Translations under genes and position numbers: made by a program
The notes under the pieces: model-generated
Told to the model about the DNA's origin: nothing
Database searches by the model: none
The model's input: the letters and a program-made list of their open reading frames with translations, nothing else
Source of the DNA: Gloeopeniophorella convolvens
Lineage: Eukaryota; Basidiomycota; Agaricomycetes; Russulales
Direction: 5' to 3'
DNA: 64,000 nucleotides
NCBI GenBank assembly: GCA_022496205.1
Contig: WTXD01000003.1
Location: 620,001 to 684,000 of the forward strand
In this document: in pieces, positions 10,739 to 21,800 of the stretch
Layout of the letters: each line of letters begins with the position of its first letter
How positions within the stretch are numbered: position 1 is the stretch's first letter

Positions 10739-11482
10739 TCAGGCTGGTCCGTCTGTTTTAGCCGTTGTACGCGGACGAAGGACGTCTGTGCGCAACGGCC
10801 AAGGCCTGCCTATCCATGCCATATTCTCAACATGGTCCCTGAATCCATCATTCGTATTGGGATGTATCAAGACCCTGCAAGTCGGGTACGTCAACCAGCA
10901 TTCACGATGTGCGTGGACATGACCCACGAGCAAGGTCCGCGATTGATGACGAGCCAGGAAAAGAGAGCTCCGGTCTGGTGCGGCGTGAAGGTATTCACTT
11001 CAAACGTCCCGGTGGAGTGTGGCCCTGGACATGAGGACGTCGTTTGAGCACACATGCGCAATGACGACGAGAAGTTTAGAGTGACACTGACCGATGGGCC
11101 TGTCGATGACCTTGTAGGTCCGTAGCTACATGTGCGCCGTCACCAAGTGATCCGGCATAGCGCAGTGTGAGGCGGGCTTACCTCTGGGAACTCCCGGCGC
11201 ACGCGTTCATGCAGCTCGTAGGCATATTTGCGCTCGTCATCGTATGTATGCATGAAGTAAACTTGGACATGTTGGAGCTGATCTCGGGGATGAACGACCG
11301 CGCAACTCACTATGAAAGTCGAAGCCGTTCTTGTTCTTCTTGAACGGTTCCGGGAAGCTGTCGTACAACACAGACCGTGGTCCCGGAGGGTTATACAGAG
11401 ACTTTCCGTCCTCATTTAGCGTGTCAGGAAGCGGATCGGCGCCCTCGTAGCCTTCCAGCGGCGACTTGTATGATCTAGACAT
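10739..11482 (-). CDS. DOPA 4,5-dioxygenase-family protein
   Basis: Small metal-dependent extradiol dioxygenase-family protein. The founding fungal member, from Amanita muscaria, cleaves DOPA for betalain and muscaflavin pigments; most relatives have unknown substrates. Start 11482 (MSRSYKSPLEGYEGADPLPD). Exons in order encode KNGFDFHS; LQHVQVYFMHTYDDERKYAY with ELHERVRREFPE; LRTYKVIDRPIG; PHSTGTFEVNTFTPHQTGAL with FSWLVINRGPCS; and VLIHPNTNDGFRDHVENMAW with IGRPWPLRTDVL. The FDFH and HVQVYF histidines and the HPNT loop are the family's conserved positions. Introns are 35-65 nt. The long frame on the opposite strand (10448-11047) is a shadow. Whether DOPA is the substrate is unknown. Confidence 0.85.
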
Positions 11483-11907
11483 GTTGTTACGGGGAACAGG
11501 TGCACTGTGGAGAGACTGGCCGCAACCCCGCGTTTATATCCTGAGATCGTGGTAGTGGTGGTGCTGAATGATCGGGATATATTGCGTTGGATACCCGGCA
11601 CTGCAAACATTGGCCAAACGGGGTACAGTTCATGGGAGGTTGCTCAGCAGATTGTGAGACACTGTCAGCTCAATTGCGTTAACAAGAAGTTCGATGATGC
11701 CAGGAGAGAAATGTCACCGGGATTCCGGGCCGAAAACTGCACCTGGAGAACACGATGTTGTCATCATCTGGCATGGTCGCTGTCAACAGATGTCCCTGGC
11801 CGGTGCGCCCAAGCGTGCTCAACACCTTCTCGGGAGAGCATCACCGCTGCTGGCCATTAGTCCCACTCGCCACAAATCGTTTTACTTAGACTCCGTTCGC
11901 GATAGGA
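11483..11907. promoter_or_regulatory. Divergent promoter region, dioxygenase / Nudix hydrolase
   Basis: 425 bp between two divergently transcribed start codons. No gene is seen. A TATA-like motif (TTTATATCC) at about 11531-11539 lies 50 bp upstream of the dioxygenase start on its strand's opposite face, so its role is unclear. Confidence 0.35.
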
Positions 11908-12959
11908 TGGCAGAACAGCCCAGAGTGCTCTCTTCCGAGGATCTCAGCACCTCTGAGGCCAAGTGCGTACCCTGCTCTCAGGGCGCGGATGGTCTTTCTT
12001 AGGCTCTAGTTCGTTGAAGGTGGGTAAGCTTGAAGAAGATCAACTGGCAAGACCACAGAGGCAAAAAGGTAGGATGAGCGGCTGTATGTGCGGCGCGGGG
12101 CTTCTATGCAGAATTGTCCTTTGCAGAGAGTATGGGAGGTTGCAGAAAGGCGCACGCGTGGAAGCTCAGGTGTAGATGGTGCGCCCGAATCATTTCCGTC
12201 CATATATGCTTGTCTTGACTGTACCCTGTCCCAGCGGTAGCCATCTTGGCCCTCATTCGTTCCAAGACGAACGCATTTCCGATCTCCACCGTTATCATCG
12301 AGCAATATCGTCCCCCCATCGGCAAATTCATCGTCGGTTAGAGTTTTACGTATTTTATGCACATGGAGCCCACCTGCTGAACCGCGTCGACGCCGTGCGC
12401 AGAGCTCCCCGCCGGGCTGATCGATGAAGGTGAAACGCCCGAGCAGGCAGCCATCCGCGAGCTACGCGAGGAGACAGGTTATCAGGCGCAAGGCGTCCTC
12501 GATGCGAGCGCACTCCTCGCGACCGATCCTGGTCCGCCGCCCCCGCAGTTTCTGCGCGAACATTCTCGCGAGATTAACTGTGGCGCTAGGCATGACCACC
12601 GCCAACATGAAACTCGTGATTCTCGACGTCCCGCTCGATGGTGATATGGAGTCGCCCGACCAGCACCTCGAAGATGGCGAGGCGATCGTGCGGCGTGCAG
12701 TCGAAGTGAAGAACCTATACAGGGAACTCAAAGGTGCGTCGCGTGCCCCCCGCAGTCGCGCAGCGGCCTACAACCTCGAGGCTCATTGTGGCTGTCCTTG
12801 ACATAGAGTATGAAAAGAAGGTCGGCGACAATTTTTTTCTGCATCGCAGATATATGAACTCATGTCTGATAGCACTTCGTCGTCGATGCACGGCTGTCGC
12901 ATTTTGCCGCCGGGTTCGACCTGGCGGAGCGGCTGCGCGCCGGCGACGTCGCCTCATAG
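11908..12959 (+). CDS. YSA1: ADP-ribose pyrophosphatase-type Nudix hydrolase (Ysa1/NUDT5 family)
   Basis: Hydrolyses ADP-ribose and related nucleotide sugars to AMP plus sugar phosphate. Start ATG 11908 ([19 protein letters not shown]). Exons: 11908-11962; 12020-12068 ([16 protein letters not shown]); 12127-12178 ([12 protein letters not shown]); 12235-12336 ([27 protein letters not shown]); from 12403 the complete Nudix box [15 protein letters not shown] then [12 protein letters not shown]; then [14 protein letters not shown] and [15 protein letters not shown] 14-nt micro-exon at 12807-12820 encodes the EYEKK bridge. The final exon starts at 12873 ([20 protein letters not shown]) and stops at 12959. 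The G-x5-E-x7-RE-x2-EE-x-G signature is intact. The [10 protein letters not shown]-terminus and [16 protein letters not shown]-terminus fit the NUDT5/Ysa1 subfamily. Confidence 0.88.
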
Positions 12960-13618
12960 GCACCACAGCACCCGTGATCTGGTTGTGTTGTTGCCGCCGG
13001 GGCTGGAGCGCCAGTCGGCGCGCCGATCGACGTCGTGTCTAGCTGCCCAGGGTCGCACCTGCTATATTCGCACCGGAGAAACTCAGTTATGTGAAATCGA
13101 GACGATGGCATCGCCTTTACCCGAGGATCGCTGAGAACCGCTGTGATTGCCTATTGCATCGCCAACCCTATGCCTTGTGGCGCCGAGGCGCAGTCATTGA
13201 AGCACAGTGTGGCGATCTACGTCCAGCCTTTTCCTCTTTGGACTGTGCGCACTGGTGACCGGTGACGAGCGATGTCTTCTGCGTCTTTGTCCCCCGGCGC
13301 GACAAGGACACGTTGGATCCACGCTCTAGCGTCGCGTCTGCCTCGGAGGAACACAATCGGAGCGATCAGCGCACACGATGCACGCAGGAAAGTGCACAAA
13401 AGGAATGTCTATTGCAGAATCTCGAGTGAAAACATACATATAGTAATGCGTGTCATAGTACAATACATGAGCGATGCGGGTGAGACACGATTGGAAAGTG
13501 GGACCCTGTAGCAATACACAATCATCTCTTCCACCATCTTGACTGATAATGAGGGGCTTCGTTCGAATAAGCGCGATCATGGACTGCCAACGTTGTGCAT
13601 CAATAACCCCATGCGGCC
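12960..13618. other. Convergent intergenic region, Nudix / DnaJ
   Basis: About 660 bp between the stop codons of two convergent genes. I see no coding frame with family resemblance, no RNA gene and no transposon ends. Confidence 0.45.
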
Positions 13619-14924
13619 TCAACAATAGTAAAAGATAGACGTACCCGCAGAAGGCGATCTGTAGTGGTGACTGATAGGGGGAGGCGTCCCGACATGAGAG
13701 GATGGTTGGATCTCAATAGGGCTATGGCGTTCTCGGTTCGGGCTATGATGTTCGCGAATGGGGCTGTCTCGCTTTCGGCCAGAAGACGAGACCGATGACG
13801 GACTGTCCCGCTTTCGACTGCTGCTCGAGTAAGGCGGGGGTGGAGGAAGCGCAGTCGTTTGTATAGGTGGGGGTGGGGGTGGTGGGATGTGCTGCTGCGG
13901 CTGGGCGTACTGCGGCGCGGTGATTTGGTCGTGCCCATTGACAGTGTGCCGTTCCCGCCCATCCGGGTACTTGTACGTGACATACTCGTTACCCTGGGCA
14001 GAAGAGCCTCGTATCAGCGCAATATCCACATACTTGGAAGTCAGATACTCACCGCGCCGTCCCTGCGCTTCCAGACCGATTCCGTGACGCCATTGACGGT
14101 GCGAGTGACCCTGCTCTCGGACACCCAGCGCCCATCGGGCGCCACTGAGCCACGGAATACCTGGCTGTATTCACGTGTACGCCGGTTTCCGTTGTGCATC
14201 ATGTTGTCAAAGACGGCGCCGTGACTGAAAGGGAAGCCGACATCCATGAAAGGGTCTTCGGGGAAGGCGCGCCTGTGATGGCGGCGGTCATGACGGCGGT
14301 CGTGGAAGTCTGGGCGGAGCGGGTCGACGAAGAATGGATCAGACATGGCACGATGGACGGCGCCAAAAACGGTCTCGAATATCCGGAAGGGGTCGGTGAA
14401 CGTATGGCGGGGCCAGTCGAAGTCGAACGGATCTTCCGGGAAGGGCGCGGGCGAGGAGTCCCAGCTAGGATGGCGATGGCGATGACGCCGGTGATGGTGG
14501 CGGGACTGGTCGGTTCCTGGAGGCGGCGGAGGCCAGACTCCGGCAGCATCATAAGCCTGTCGAAACATAGGATAGTCGGAAATGAGTGGCCAGCATCGGG
14601 ACAAAGAACGTCATGGCGGGACTTACCTGGCGCTTTGTTGCATCACTTAAGACTTCATATGCGTTGTTGACCTAATACTTGAGTCAGCAGCGCCGCGGAC
14701 GACATGAACGGGCTGACGAGACCTGTCTAAACTCGTCCTCTGCGGTTTCTTTCTGCTCTGGAGGTACGCGGTCGGGGTGGGTCTGCAGCGCCCGTTTCTT
14801 GTAAGCCTTGCGGACTGTGGGGCTATTAGCTGAGGGGAGGGGACCGGGACCGGGGAAATAACGTACTTTGGTCTTCTGTGGCATCCCGTTGGACGCCGAG
14901 GACCTCGTAGAGGCTAGTGGACAT
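13619..14924 (-). CDS. DnaJ (Hsp40) co-chaperone, type B-like
   Basis: Hsp40 co-chaperone that stimulates Hsp70 ATPase activity. Start 14924 (MSTSLYEVLGVQRDATEDQ). The J domain continues over two introns through VRKAYKKRALQTHPDRVPPE, with the HPD tripeptide intact, and an AYEVLSDATKRQAYD end. The middle is rich in Asp/Phe/Pro and His/Arg (DPFDFDWPRH, EDPFMDVGFPFSHG). It is followed by a conserved YSQVFRGSVAPDGRWVSESR and TRTVNGVTESVWKRRDG segment resembling the beta-rich region of DNAJB2/B6-like proteins. After an intron, a DGRERHTVNGHDQI repeat of that motif is followed by a Pro/Ser-rich disordered tail ending at 13619. No Cys-rich zinc domain is present, so it is not type A. Client specificity is unknown. 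Confidence 0.85.
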
Positions 14925-14998
14925 AGTGGGAGGTATGGAGCAAGCGAGGAGCACGAGGAGACGGGACGGGACGGTGCTTGTGCCAACGTGTTGGCGGC

Positions 14999-15004
14999 TT
15001 TATA
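14999..15004 (-). promoter_or_regulatory. TATA-box-like motif upstream of the DnaJ gene
   Basis: TATAAA on the minus strand, about 75 bp upstream of the DnaJ start codon, in the 320-bp divergent region shared with IPI3. The position is plausible for a core promoter. Function is inferred from spacing only. Confidence 0.4.
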
Positions 15005-15244
15005 TTTGCAGGATCTGGAGAGAATACCGGTTACGGTAGATCTGAAGCGCTGCGATGGATATGGCCCGTGGACCTGTGGGGGTGTTGTATTAAAACGCCT
15101 CGAGGCCTGCCAGGGCGAGTTCCATCTATTCCATCTCCTTCCATCCCCCACTGCCAATGGCGCACGCGACTCCACTTTCCCATCACGTGCTCCCTCTCGT
15201 CTCGCTTTGCGTTCCTGTCCTCCTCTTCATCACACTCAAGTCCA

Positions 15245-17114
15245 ATGCAACTACAGGAGGTCGTGCTCAGCGCCTCCGCCCCTACTCCCACCGCACAGGG
15301 CGGCGCGGGAGCAATTCTCTTTCATGATATCCAGACCGGCGCTCCACTCGCTTCTTTCAAGCAGACCAACGCAGCACGCCATGCCACAGCGCTTATATCC
15401 ACGCGAGAGGCGCAGGGTGGTCTCATGCTTGCCGTGCAGCCAGACAAGTCTTTCTCAACGTCTATAGCTTCCAAAAAGTGCTTCTTTGTCCCCAGCAACC
15501 TCCATCCCTTCCTTCTCTTACGTTCCTGGTCTCAAGGATCAAATTTCCCTCAAAATCGTCCTCCCTGAACGTCTCTCATGTCTAGCTGTGGATCGTCGGG
15601 GCCAATTATGTGCCGCCGGCACATCTCAGGGAAGGATATACCTGTGGGAGGTTCGTCTCTTTCATCGCTTCGGGGTTCATGCACACATGTCCGACGAAGA
15701 TTTGTCACAGGTCGCCTCGGGAATAATGTACCACTCCTGGGAAGCCCACTACAGACAAGTTACAGTCCTCCGTTTTACCCCTGATGGCGAAGCGCTGCTG
15801 TCAGGCAGCGAGGACTCCGGCGTCAGTGTTTGGTCCGTCTTTAGGTCAGTCGGCAGCGTTGTTCCCTCGCACTTGCTTTGCGCTCATCCCGTTTGATGTA
15901 GATTACTCGATGACAGCATCCAGAACGAAATCCCGGAGGCCTATGCAAACCTATCAGACCACACGTTGCCAATCACCGACATCGCTTGTGGGTTCGGACC
16001 GTTCCCATCGTGCCGCGTGTTGACGGCTTCGACCGACCACTCCGTGAAAGCACGTCTACTTGCCTGTTGTCACACACCCGCGGCAACTGATAACACCACT
16101 AGTTATGGGATCTTTCTTCAAAAACGCTTCTCACAACTTTTCAGTTCCCGCATGCCATTGCCTGCATCGCATGGGACGTAACAGAGCGTCTTTTCTTTGC
16201 GGCATCTGCCGATGGCTCCGTACACCAAGTGAACCTCTTCCACACACGTACAGACAAGACCGGAGGTCGTGTTGCTGAGGCGGTCGGAGGTGCGGGTGTA
16301 AACGATGTGCTCCGCATCGGAGACGAGGACCCTCACACAAATAAGCGGCGCCTCATATCTGTTGGGTACGTCGCCATTTCACTTCGCTTGCGCCCTACAC
16401 ACATCCTCTAACCTTATCAACGGCCCCGTGCAGAGAACCAATCACAACAATTTGTCTTTCGCTCACAGGAGCTCTGTTGCTTGTAGGGACTACTGTCGGA
16501 AACGTGCACGTGTACGACGTACCATCGCACCAGCTCCTCCGCAGCATCAACGCGCACCCGGGCGGAGGGCTCGCAGTCACCCACCTGACGACTCTACTGA
16601 AGCCGCCAGACCTTGTGGGCCACGTGCAGCTCGGCGGAAACAAAGACGGGGGAATCCCAGTGCGCCCCATCGTGCCCTTCCAGCGCATGCGCGAGGCACG
16701 CCTCCGCGAAGCGCATGAGGTTACGATGATGCTGCCGCACGCGCAAAAGGTGTGTACTGTCTTCCGCCCTTTGCGAGTATCATTACGGAGTGCCTTACGA
16801 GACAGAACACGCACGAGTCCGTGACAGACTACTCGCGCGGGGAGCTCCTGCGCGATTGGGAGTCCTTCGTCCAGCCTGGGTCCGCGGTGGAGAGCGGGGC
16901 GCCGCCTGCGGCCCAGTTGCAGGGCCGCGTGGCCGAGCTCGAGGACGAGGTGGCGCGCCTCAAGACGCAGCTGGCGCGCGCCAAGGGTGTGAACGACGTC
17001 ATGTGGGAGACGGTCGTGCAGAATGTAGTGGCGCAGGGAAGGGAAAAGACGTCTGGTGAGACGTCAGAGTCCGCAGATGGACGAGAGCGCAAACGGGGGA
17101 AGACAAAGGCCTGA
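15245..17114 (+). CDS. IPI3: Pre-rRNA processing WD40 protein Ipi3 (WDR18), with an apparent frameshift
   Basis: WD40 subunit of the Rix1 complex for 60S ribosomal subunit maturation in the nucleoplasm. Start 15245 (MQLQEVVLSASAPTPTAQGG). Exon 1 encodes ILFHDIQTGAPLASFKQTN and LMLAVQPDKS. The family-typical continuation FLNVYSFQK is then in another frame from 15451, so one base appears missing near 15449. Exon 2 starts at 15537 (DQISLKIVLPERLSCLAVD, GRIYLWE). Later exons carry the WD repeats (YRQVTVLRFTPDGEALLSGS, LPITDIACGFGPFPSCRVLT, LWDLSSKTLLTTFQFPHAIA, EPITTICLSLTGALLLVGTT). The C-terminus has a coiled coil (LQGRVAELEDEVARLKTQLA). The break could be a sequencing error or a real null allele. 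All other exons look intact. Confidence 0.85.
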
Positions 17115-17872
17115 AAGAGTGTGCTGGGCGCTTGCTTTGTTCACCTTGGGTATGTATGTGCGTGTGTCCAAGCCTTATCAGTTCATAAGAGGTCGGATCA
17201 CGGCATACTCTGAGCTCACGCAGCGTTGTTTGTGCACCCCAGAACGGGGTATCAGAGTGTACGTTGTTGATAGATCCGGCCCCAGACAAACGGGGTGCTG
17301 TATGAGCGAGCTCGAGACTTCATTGAAAACAAGTGAAAGAATATAGACGGCTGGAAACAGTGCTATTCGCACGTAGAATCTCGTAGAACAAAACAGTACA
17401 CCATAATCGGACCGGAACGGAAGTCCGGCCGGGTGACTCCTGCAACACCCCCTGCTACATCCATCGCAATGTTGTTGCCAAGCTGCGCTACATTTCATCC
17501 CCGAGGATCCGAGAGGTAAGATGACACGGCAAAGCCAGGGACGATCTTCGTAAATCAGCAGGATAACACCTGCTTCCGAAAGCATAAAGATCATAGAGCT
17601 CGGTAACGAGTTCAAAGCAAGAGCGTGATTTCATTTCCGAACGGGAAAACGGCCTACCCAAACAACAAAGCGGCCGAGACATTCCCTCAGAACGCGCGAC
17701 GAAACATGAAAGATCAGAAAACCTTAGCAGCTGGATGAGTTGATTCATATCAGATCACGGCAGGCGCCAGCTGGCGCCAATGTCGACTCCGCGGTTGGCG
17801 TCAGCACATTCCGAGAATGTACCAATGTAATAAATTGATAGAGGAATGTATGCTACAGCACGCGGCGATTGA
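17115..17872. other. Convergent intergenic region, IPI3 / complex I subunit
   Basis: About 760 bp without a supported gene. It holds the 3' flanks of two convergent genes and a perfect 16-bp palindrome (17763-17778). Open frames here lack family resemblance. Confidence 0.45.
17763..17778. repeat. Perfect 16-bp palindrome GGCGCCAGCTGGCGCC
   Basis: Self-complementary sequence about 95 bp beyond the stop codon of the complex I subunit gene. It could form a cruciform or bind a dimeric protein. No known site is recognised. Confidence 0.7.
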
Positions 17873-18617
17873 TCAGTGCCCGGTTGTCTCGGTGTTTTCT
17901 GAAGCAGGCTTGACGCCGTACTTCGCAGGGTCAGTGCCATGGTAGGGGTGATTGACGAAGTTGAACCTAAGGGAGAACATAAGCACGCTGGCAAGAAGAC
18001 CAGTCAGCCAGGGCAGAGCTTACATCGGGAAAACATCTGCACAACAAAGCAACAGATCAGCATGAAGGTAATAGTGGGAGGTTAATATACGCACTGAATT
18101 TGAGCTGCGAGAATGCCGAGTTGCTGTAGGCAGCGTTCTGGACCCACTGCGGCTGGGGTGACTCGCCGTAGAGCGGCTTGCCTTCACGCGCAAGCTGGCT
18201 GAGTTCACGGAAGTCCCTCTCCTCCTCGGCCTTGTTCTCAGACCAGCCCCAGAAGCGGACTTTACGCGGACGTCCGAAGTCAGCCAATGTACCATGACAT
18301 ACCAAACGCAAAACTCACAGCTGGACCGTTGGTAGGCCAGGAGGAAGCCGCCAAGGAAACCGAACACGCCTCCGAGGCGCAAAGCAGGCCGCATGCGCGA
18401 CTTTGTGGAATCGGCGAGTTCTGAGGCAGTGTCAGGACGGAGCATGTGGAGTGACACATGACGGAGACAAACCCCAGAGGTAGAGGGCTGAAGGGAACGC
18501 GGCAGTCGCGCCAGCCCAGACGGCATAGTCTGAGGGTCTCATGTAGCGCACGACGCGCGAGAAGTGGGGATCTGCATCTACGAGGGGGTAAGGAGTCTCG
18601 ACGACCTTCTCTGGCAT
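17873..18617 (-). CDS. NADH:ubiquinone oxidoreductase (complex I) 21-kDa subunit, fungal type
   Basis: Accessory subunit of mitochondrial complex I (NADH-ubiquinone oxidoreductase 21-kDa family). Start 18617 (MPEKVVETPYPLVDADPHFS, then RVVRYMRPSDYAVWAGATAA). Next are a glycine-rich membrane segment (LRLGGVFGFLGGFLLAYQRSS) and RFWGWSENKAEEERDFREL. EGKPLYGESPQPQWVQNAAY follows, and the family's C-terminal signature FNFVNHPYHGTDPAKYGVKP ends at the TGA at 17873. Introns are about 50-60 nt. The domain order (N-terminal membrane part, then the NFVNHxxHGxDxAKY motif) matches fungal homologues. It is divergent from the nucleoporin gene with 219 bp between start codons. Confidence 0.88.
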
Positions 18618-18836
18618 TGTGTAGTAGCCGTTGTTGTAGACCTCGGTGTCGGTGTCAGTGTGTCAGGTGGATGTTCGGGAGGCGGTGGCGCACGTGGGAA
18701 GAACAATGCCGGAAACGGCCGAACGGCGACTCGCGCGTCTGTGTCGTTGTTTAACCTCTGTTTAACTGCCAGTCTCTCCCTCGCTTGTTCTTCCCCTCTC
18801 CCCGCTCCCCCGCTCAACGCCCTCAACCAGAGCGCG

Positions 18837-21800
18837 ATGAGCCTTATCAGGCGCAATGACCGCCGTGCTGCACGAAATCAACTCTCATCTCCCTACAAAC
18901 GTCCCAGCGCGCAACCCAAGAAATCAGTTCGTATTGTACTCTCACCCTTTTGTTTGAGCCGTCTGACATTTGCGGCAGTCATGGTCCCTTTCAAGCTTAT
19001 TTGGCTTCTTGAACCCCCTTCGACGCTCAGAGTCTTCTGAGGACTTGGAGGAGGATGTACCGCAAGGGGATGCTGAGAATAATGACAAGTCGGTCAGCGA
19101 TTCCGTGTCCGAGGCTCCTCACCCTGGGGAAATGCTCTCGCAACGCGGTCATGAGGTGTGTTACAATACCATGTGAACCCGCAGCCAAAGCTCAGTGTTC
19201 TTTGCTGTCTCCAGTTGACGCATCAACCGCCTCTGTTACCTTCGACGCCTCTGCGAGTTCTCCACCCCGCCGCGTCCACTTCTCAGGGCTCGGGCCTCCC
19301 CTCAGAATCTGCGGGGCCGTCGACGCCTTTTAACCTGCCTACCATCCCTGAGTCGCCTGGCCCAGGACCTTCTCAATCCCCTGCTGAAAAACTTGAGACC
19401 GTCAAGAAGTATCTACAAGATCGCGCGGACCACCCCCTTCACCATGTGGAGTACCTGGGTCTGGTGACCTTACTCAAGGACAGTGTTCAAGGTACATATA
19501 TACACCTTGACCACCTTTCTCTCCATCTGATGGCCTGCCACAGATGAAGATTCCCAGCCCTTCCGGTTTTCTGCCAGCCCTGCGCCAAGCCGTGACGCCA
19601 CTCCAGCGTTCAACATGGGCTCTCCTCCTTCCCTGCAAACGCCACGTCGGACGTTGTCGCGTAATCCCAACGGCATCTACAAATGGCAGGGCGCTGGTAG
19701 CGCCCGCCCGCGCAACCGCCATCAGAGCCCCGCGTTTGGCCCACCCCGGGCTACACCCTCCAGGATCAAGCTCTCTGCTCCGGAGCCTTCTCCTAAGAAG
19801 ACCGATACCAAGCGGCGTCGTGTGGAAACGGATGCTGGATCCGCCACACCTCATGAGATCGGCGGACTGGTGCCCTCCACCCCGCCACGTGGACAGGCTC
19901 GCGGCGATCCTTCTGCAACGCGCACTCCGAATGGCTCCTCATCGTCTCATACTTCCAACGGCGACGCAAACTCGAACAAGTCCTCTGCCGTTCCTGCGAC
20001 CCCGAAGCTGCGACTGTCAGTTCCCCCAAACCCCACTACTCCCGCAGTGCCCTCGCCTCTCCGAAATACGTGGGGCGTGAGCGATTCTTCTTCCCCTCCG
20101 CAGGCCTCGCCTCCCTCGAAGCCCAGTCAGCCCACGCGTGCGGCGAACTTTATGGCCGAGCTCATTAAGGAAGTTACACCGCCGAAGAAGCCTGACCTTT
20201 CGAACCCATACCAGACAGCGAGCCCGGTTAAGCCATCCTTGCAAAAGAAGCCCGCCAAGAAGCGCAAAGCGAACGAGGAAAGGCCGAAGGAGCCCGAGAA
20301 GGAGGCTGTTTTGAGTCCTCAGACCATCATCGAGGCTACTGTGCCTATAGTCAGTGCATCACCACTCCAAACCTTAAGTAAACTTACCTTTCTAAACAGG
20401 GGAGCAAACGCTCTCGCCCACCTCCCAACATTGGGAAGACTCCGACAAGCAAATCCAACGGGGTTCTGCAGCCGGAGCCTCTTCGACGGAGCTCCCGGTT
20501 CAAGTCGCCCTCCCCGCCTCGTGTTAATGGCATCCACGCTGCCACCACTAAGCAGGATGGAGAAAGGGCACCAGATGATGATACACCCTCTCCCAAAAAG
20601 CAGAAGAAGACACCGGCAACTACTGTTGAAGATGTCCCAGATGTAGACATGGATTCTCCTGGCCCATCTCCGGTCAATAGTCGCCCCAGCGATATTTTCG
20701 ACTCGTCGGACTCCCAGTCCGCGAGCAAGAAGCAAGCTACTTCGAACGGAGTCTTATTCAATGGGGCGGCGAAGTCCTCATTCCCCCTAAAGTCATCGGC
20801 ACCCAAAGAACCATCTAAGCTTCGCTTTGGGTTTGCTGCGGAGAGCGATCCAGTCTCACCACCGGCTGCCAAATCTGCATTCAGCGCACCTTCTGCGTCT
20901 GCGCAACCATTCCAGTCATCCAACCCGCCGCCCGCACCGCGGCTGTCGCCTGTGCCCACACCATCGCCCACGCCACCGATCGAACGCGAATCGTTCACCC
21001 CGCCACCAGCTCCCAAGTTGTCAAACGCTGTCCTTAGCTCGTCGATACGTGACTTACCATCCGTGCCGGATTCCTCGACTCCGCCGCCCGCCCCCAAACT
21101 GTCAAACACTACTTTGAGCGCATCTCCATTCGCAGCTTCGAGCCCAGCCCCTGCACGCGCTCCCACAGGTCCCAAAGAAGCGGCGCTCGCCCTCAACGTC
21201 GCGTCACTTCCCACTTTTGCCTTCAATCTGCCCACAATCCCCCAAGCGGCGCTTGGGCATGCTCTTGAACGTAGTGCAGCATCGGCTGCAAGTCCGTTGT
21301 CGCTCCCCAATTTCTCCTTCACGTTCAATGCCGAGCCCGGTCCCTCCTCTGGCTTCAATTGGGTTGCTGCAGGGATGAAACCGCCAACCAAGCCTTCTGG
21401 CTCGTGGGCATGCGGGGTTTGCATGATCAATAATGATGCCTCCAAAACGAAATGTGCGTCATGCGAGGAGCCGCGGCCTGCATCCACGACGAATGGCACG
21501 GCGGGTGTCGCGGTCGCCCAGCCACCGTTGAACCCCCCTGCGCCGTCTGGTGGCTTCAATTGGGCGGCAGCTGGGATGAAGGTACCGACGAAGGCGACTG
21601 GGACGTGGACGTGCGGTGTCTGCATGGTGGATAATGACCCGGCCAAGACAAAGTGCGCCTCCTGCGAGGAGCCAAGACCCAATGCAGGGCCCAGTGCCCC
21701 GGTCGTTCAACCGCTTCTCAACCCCCCTACAGCTCCAACGGGAGGCTTCAACTGGGCAGCCGCAGGGATGAAGGCGCCGACGAAGGCCGCGGGAACATGG

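Noticed and set aside
10448..11047. A 199-codon plus-strand open frame upstream of the CBS gene
   Set aside because: It lies antisense to the last exons of the DOPA dioxygenase-family gene, whose conserved HPNT and NTFTP motifs prove the minus strand is coding.
8808..11482. CBS, dioxygenase and Nudix genes as a metabolic cluster
   Set aside because: Orientation and functions do not suggest one pathway; no transporter, regulator or backbone synthase accompanies them.
17178..17615. A 145-codon minus-strand frame between IPI3 and the complex I subunit
   Set aside because: Cys/Ser-rich with no domain and located in the overlapping 3' flanks of two convergent genes.
20384..21682. A 432-codon minus-strand open frame
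   Set aside because: It is the antisense shadow of the GC-rich nucleoporin exon; the plus strand carries three zinc fingers with correct Cys spacing.
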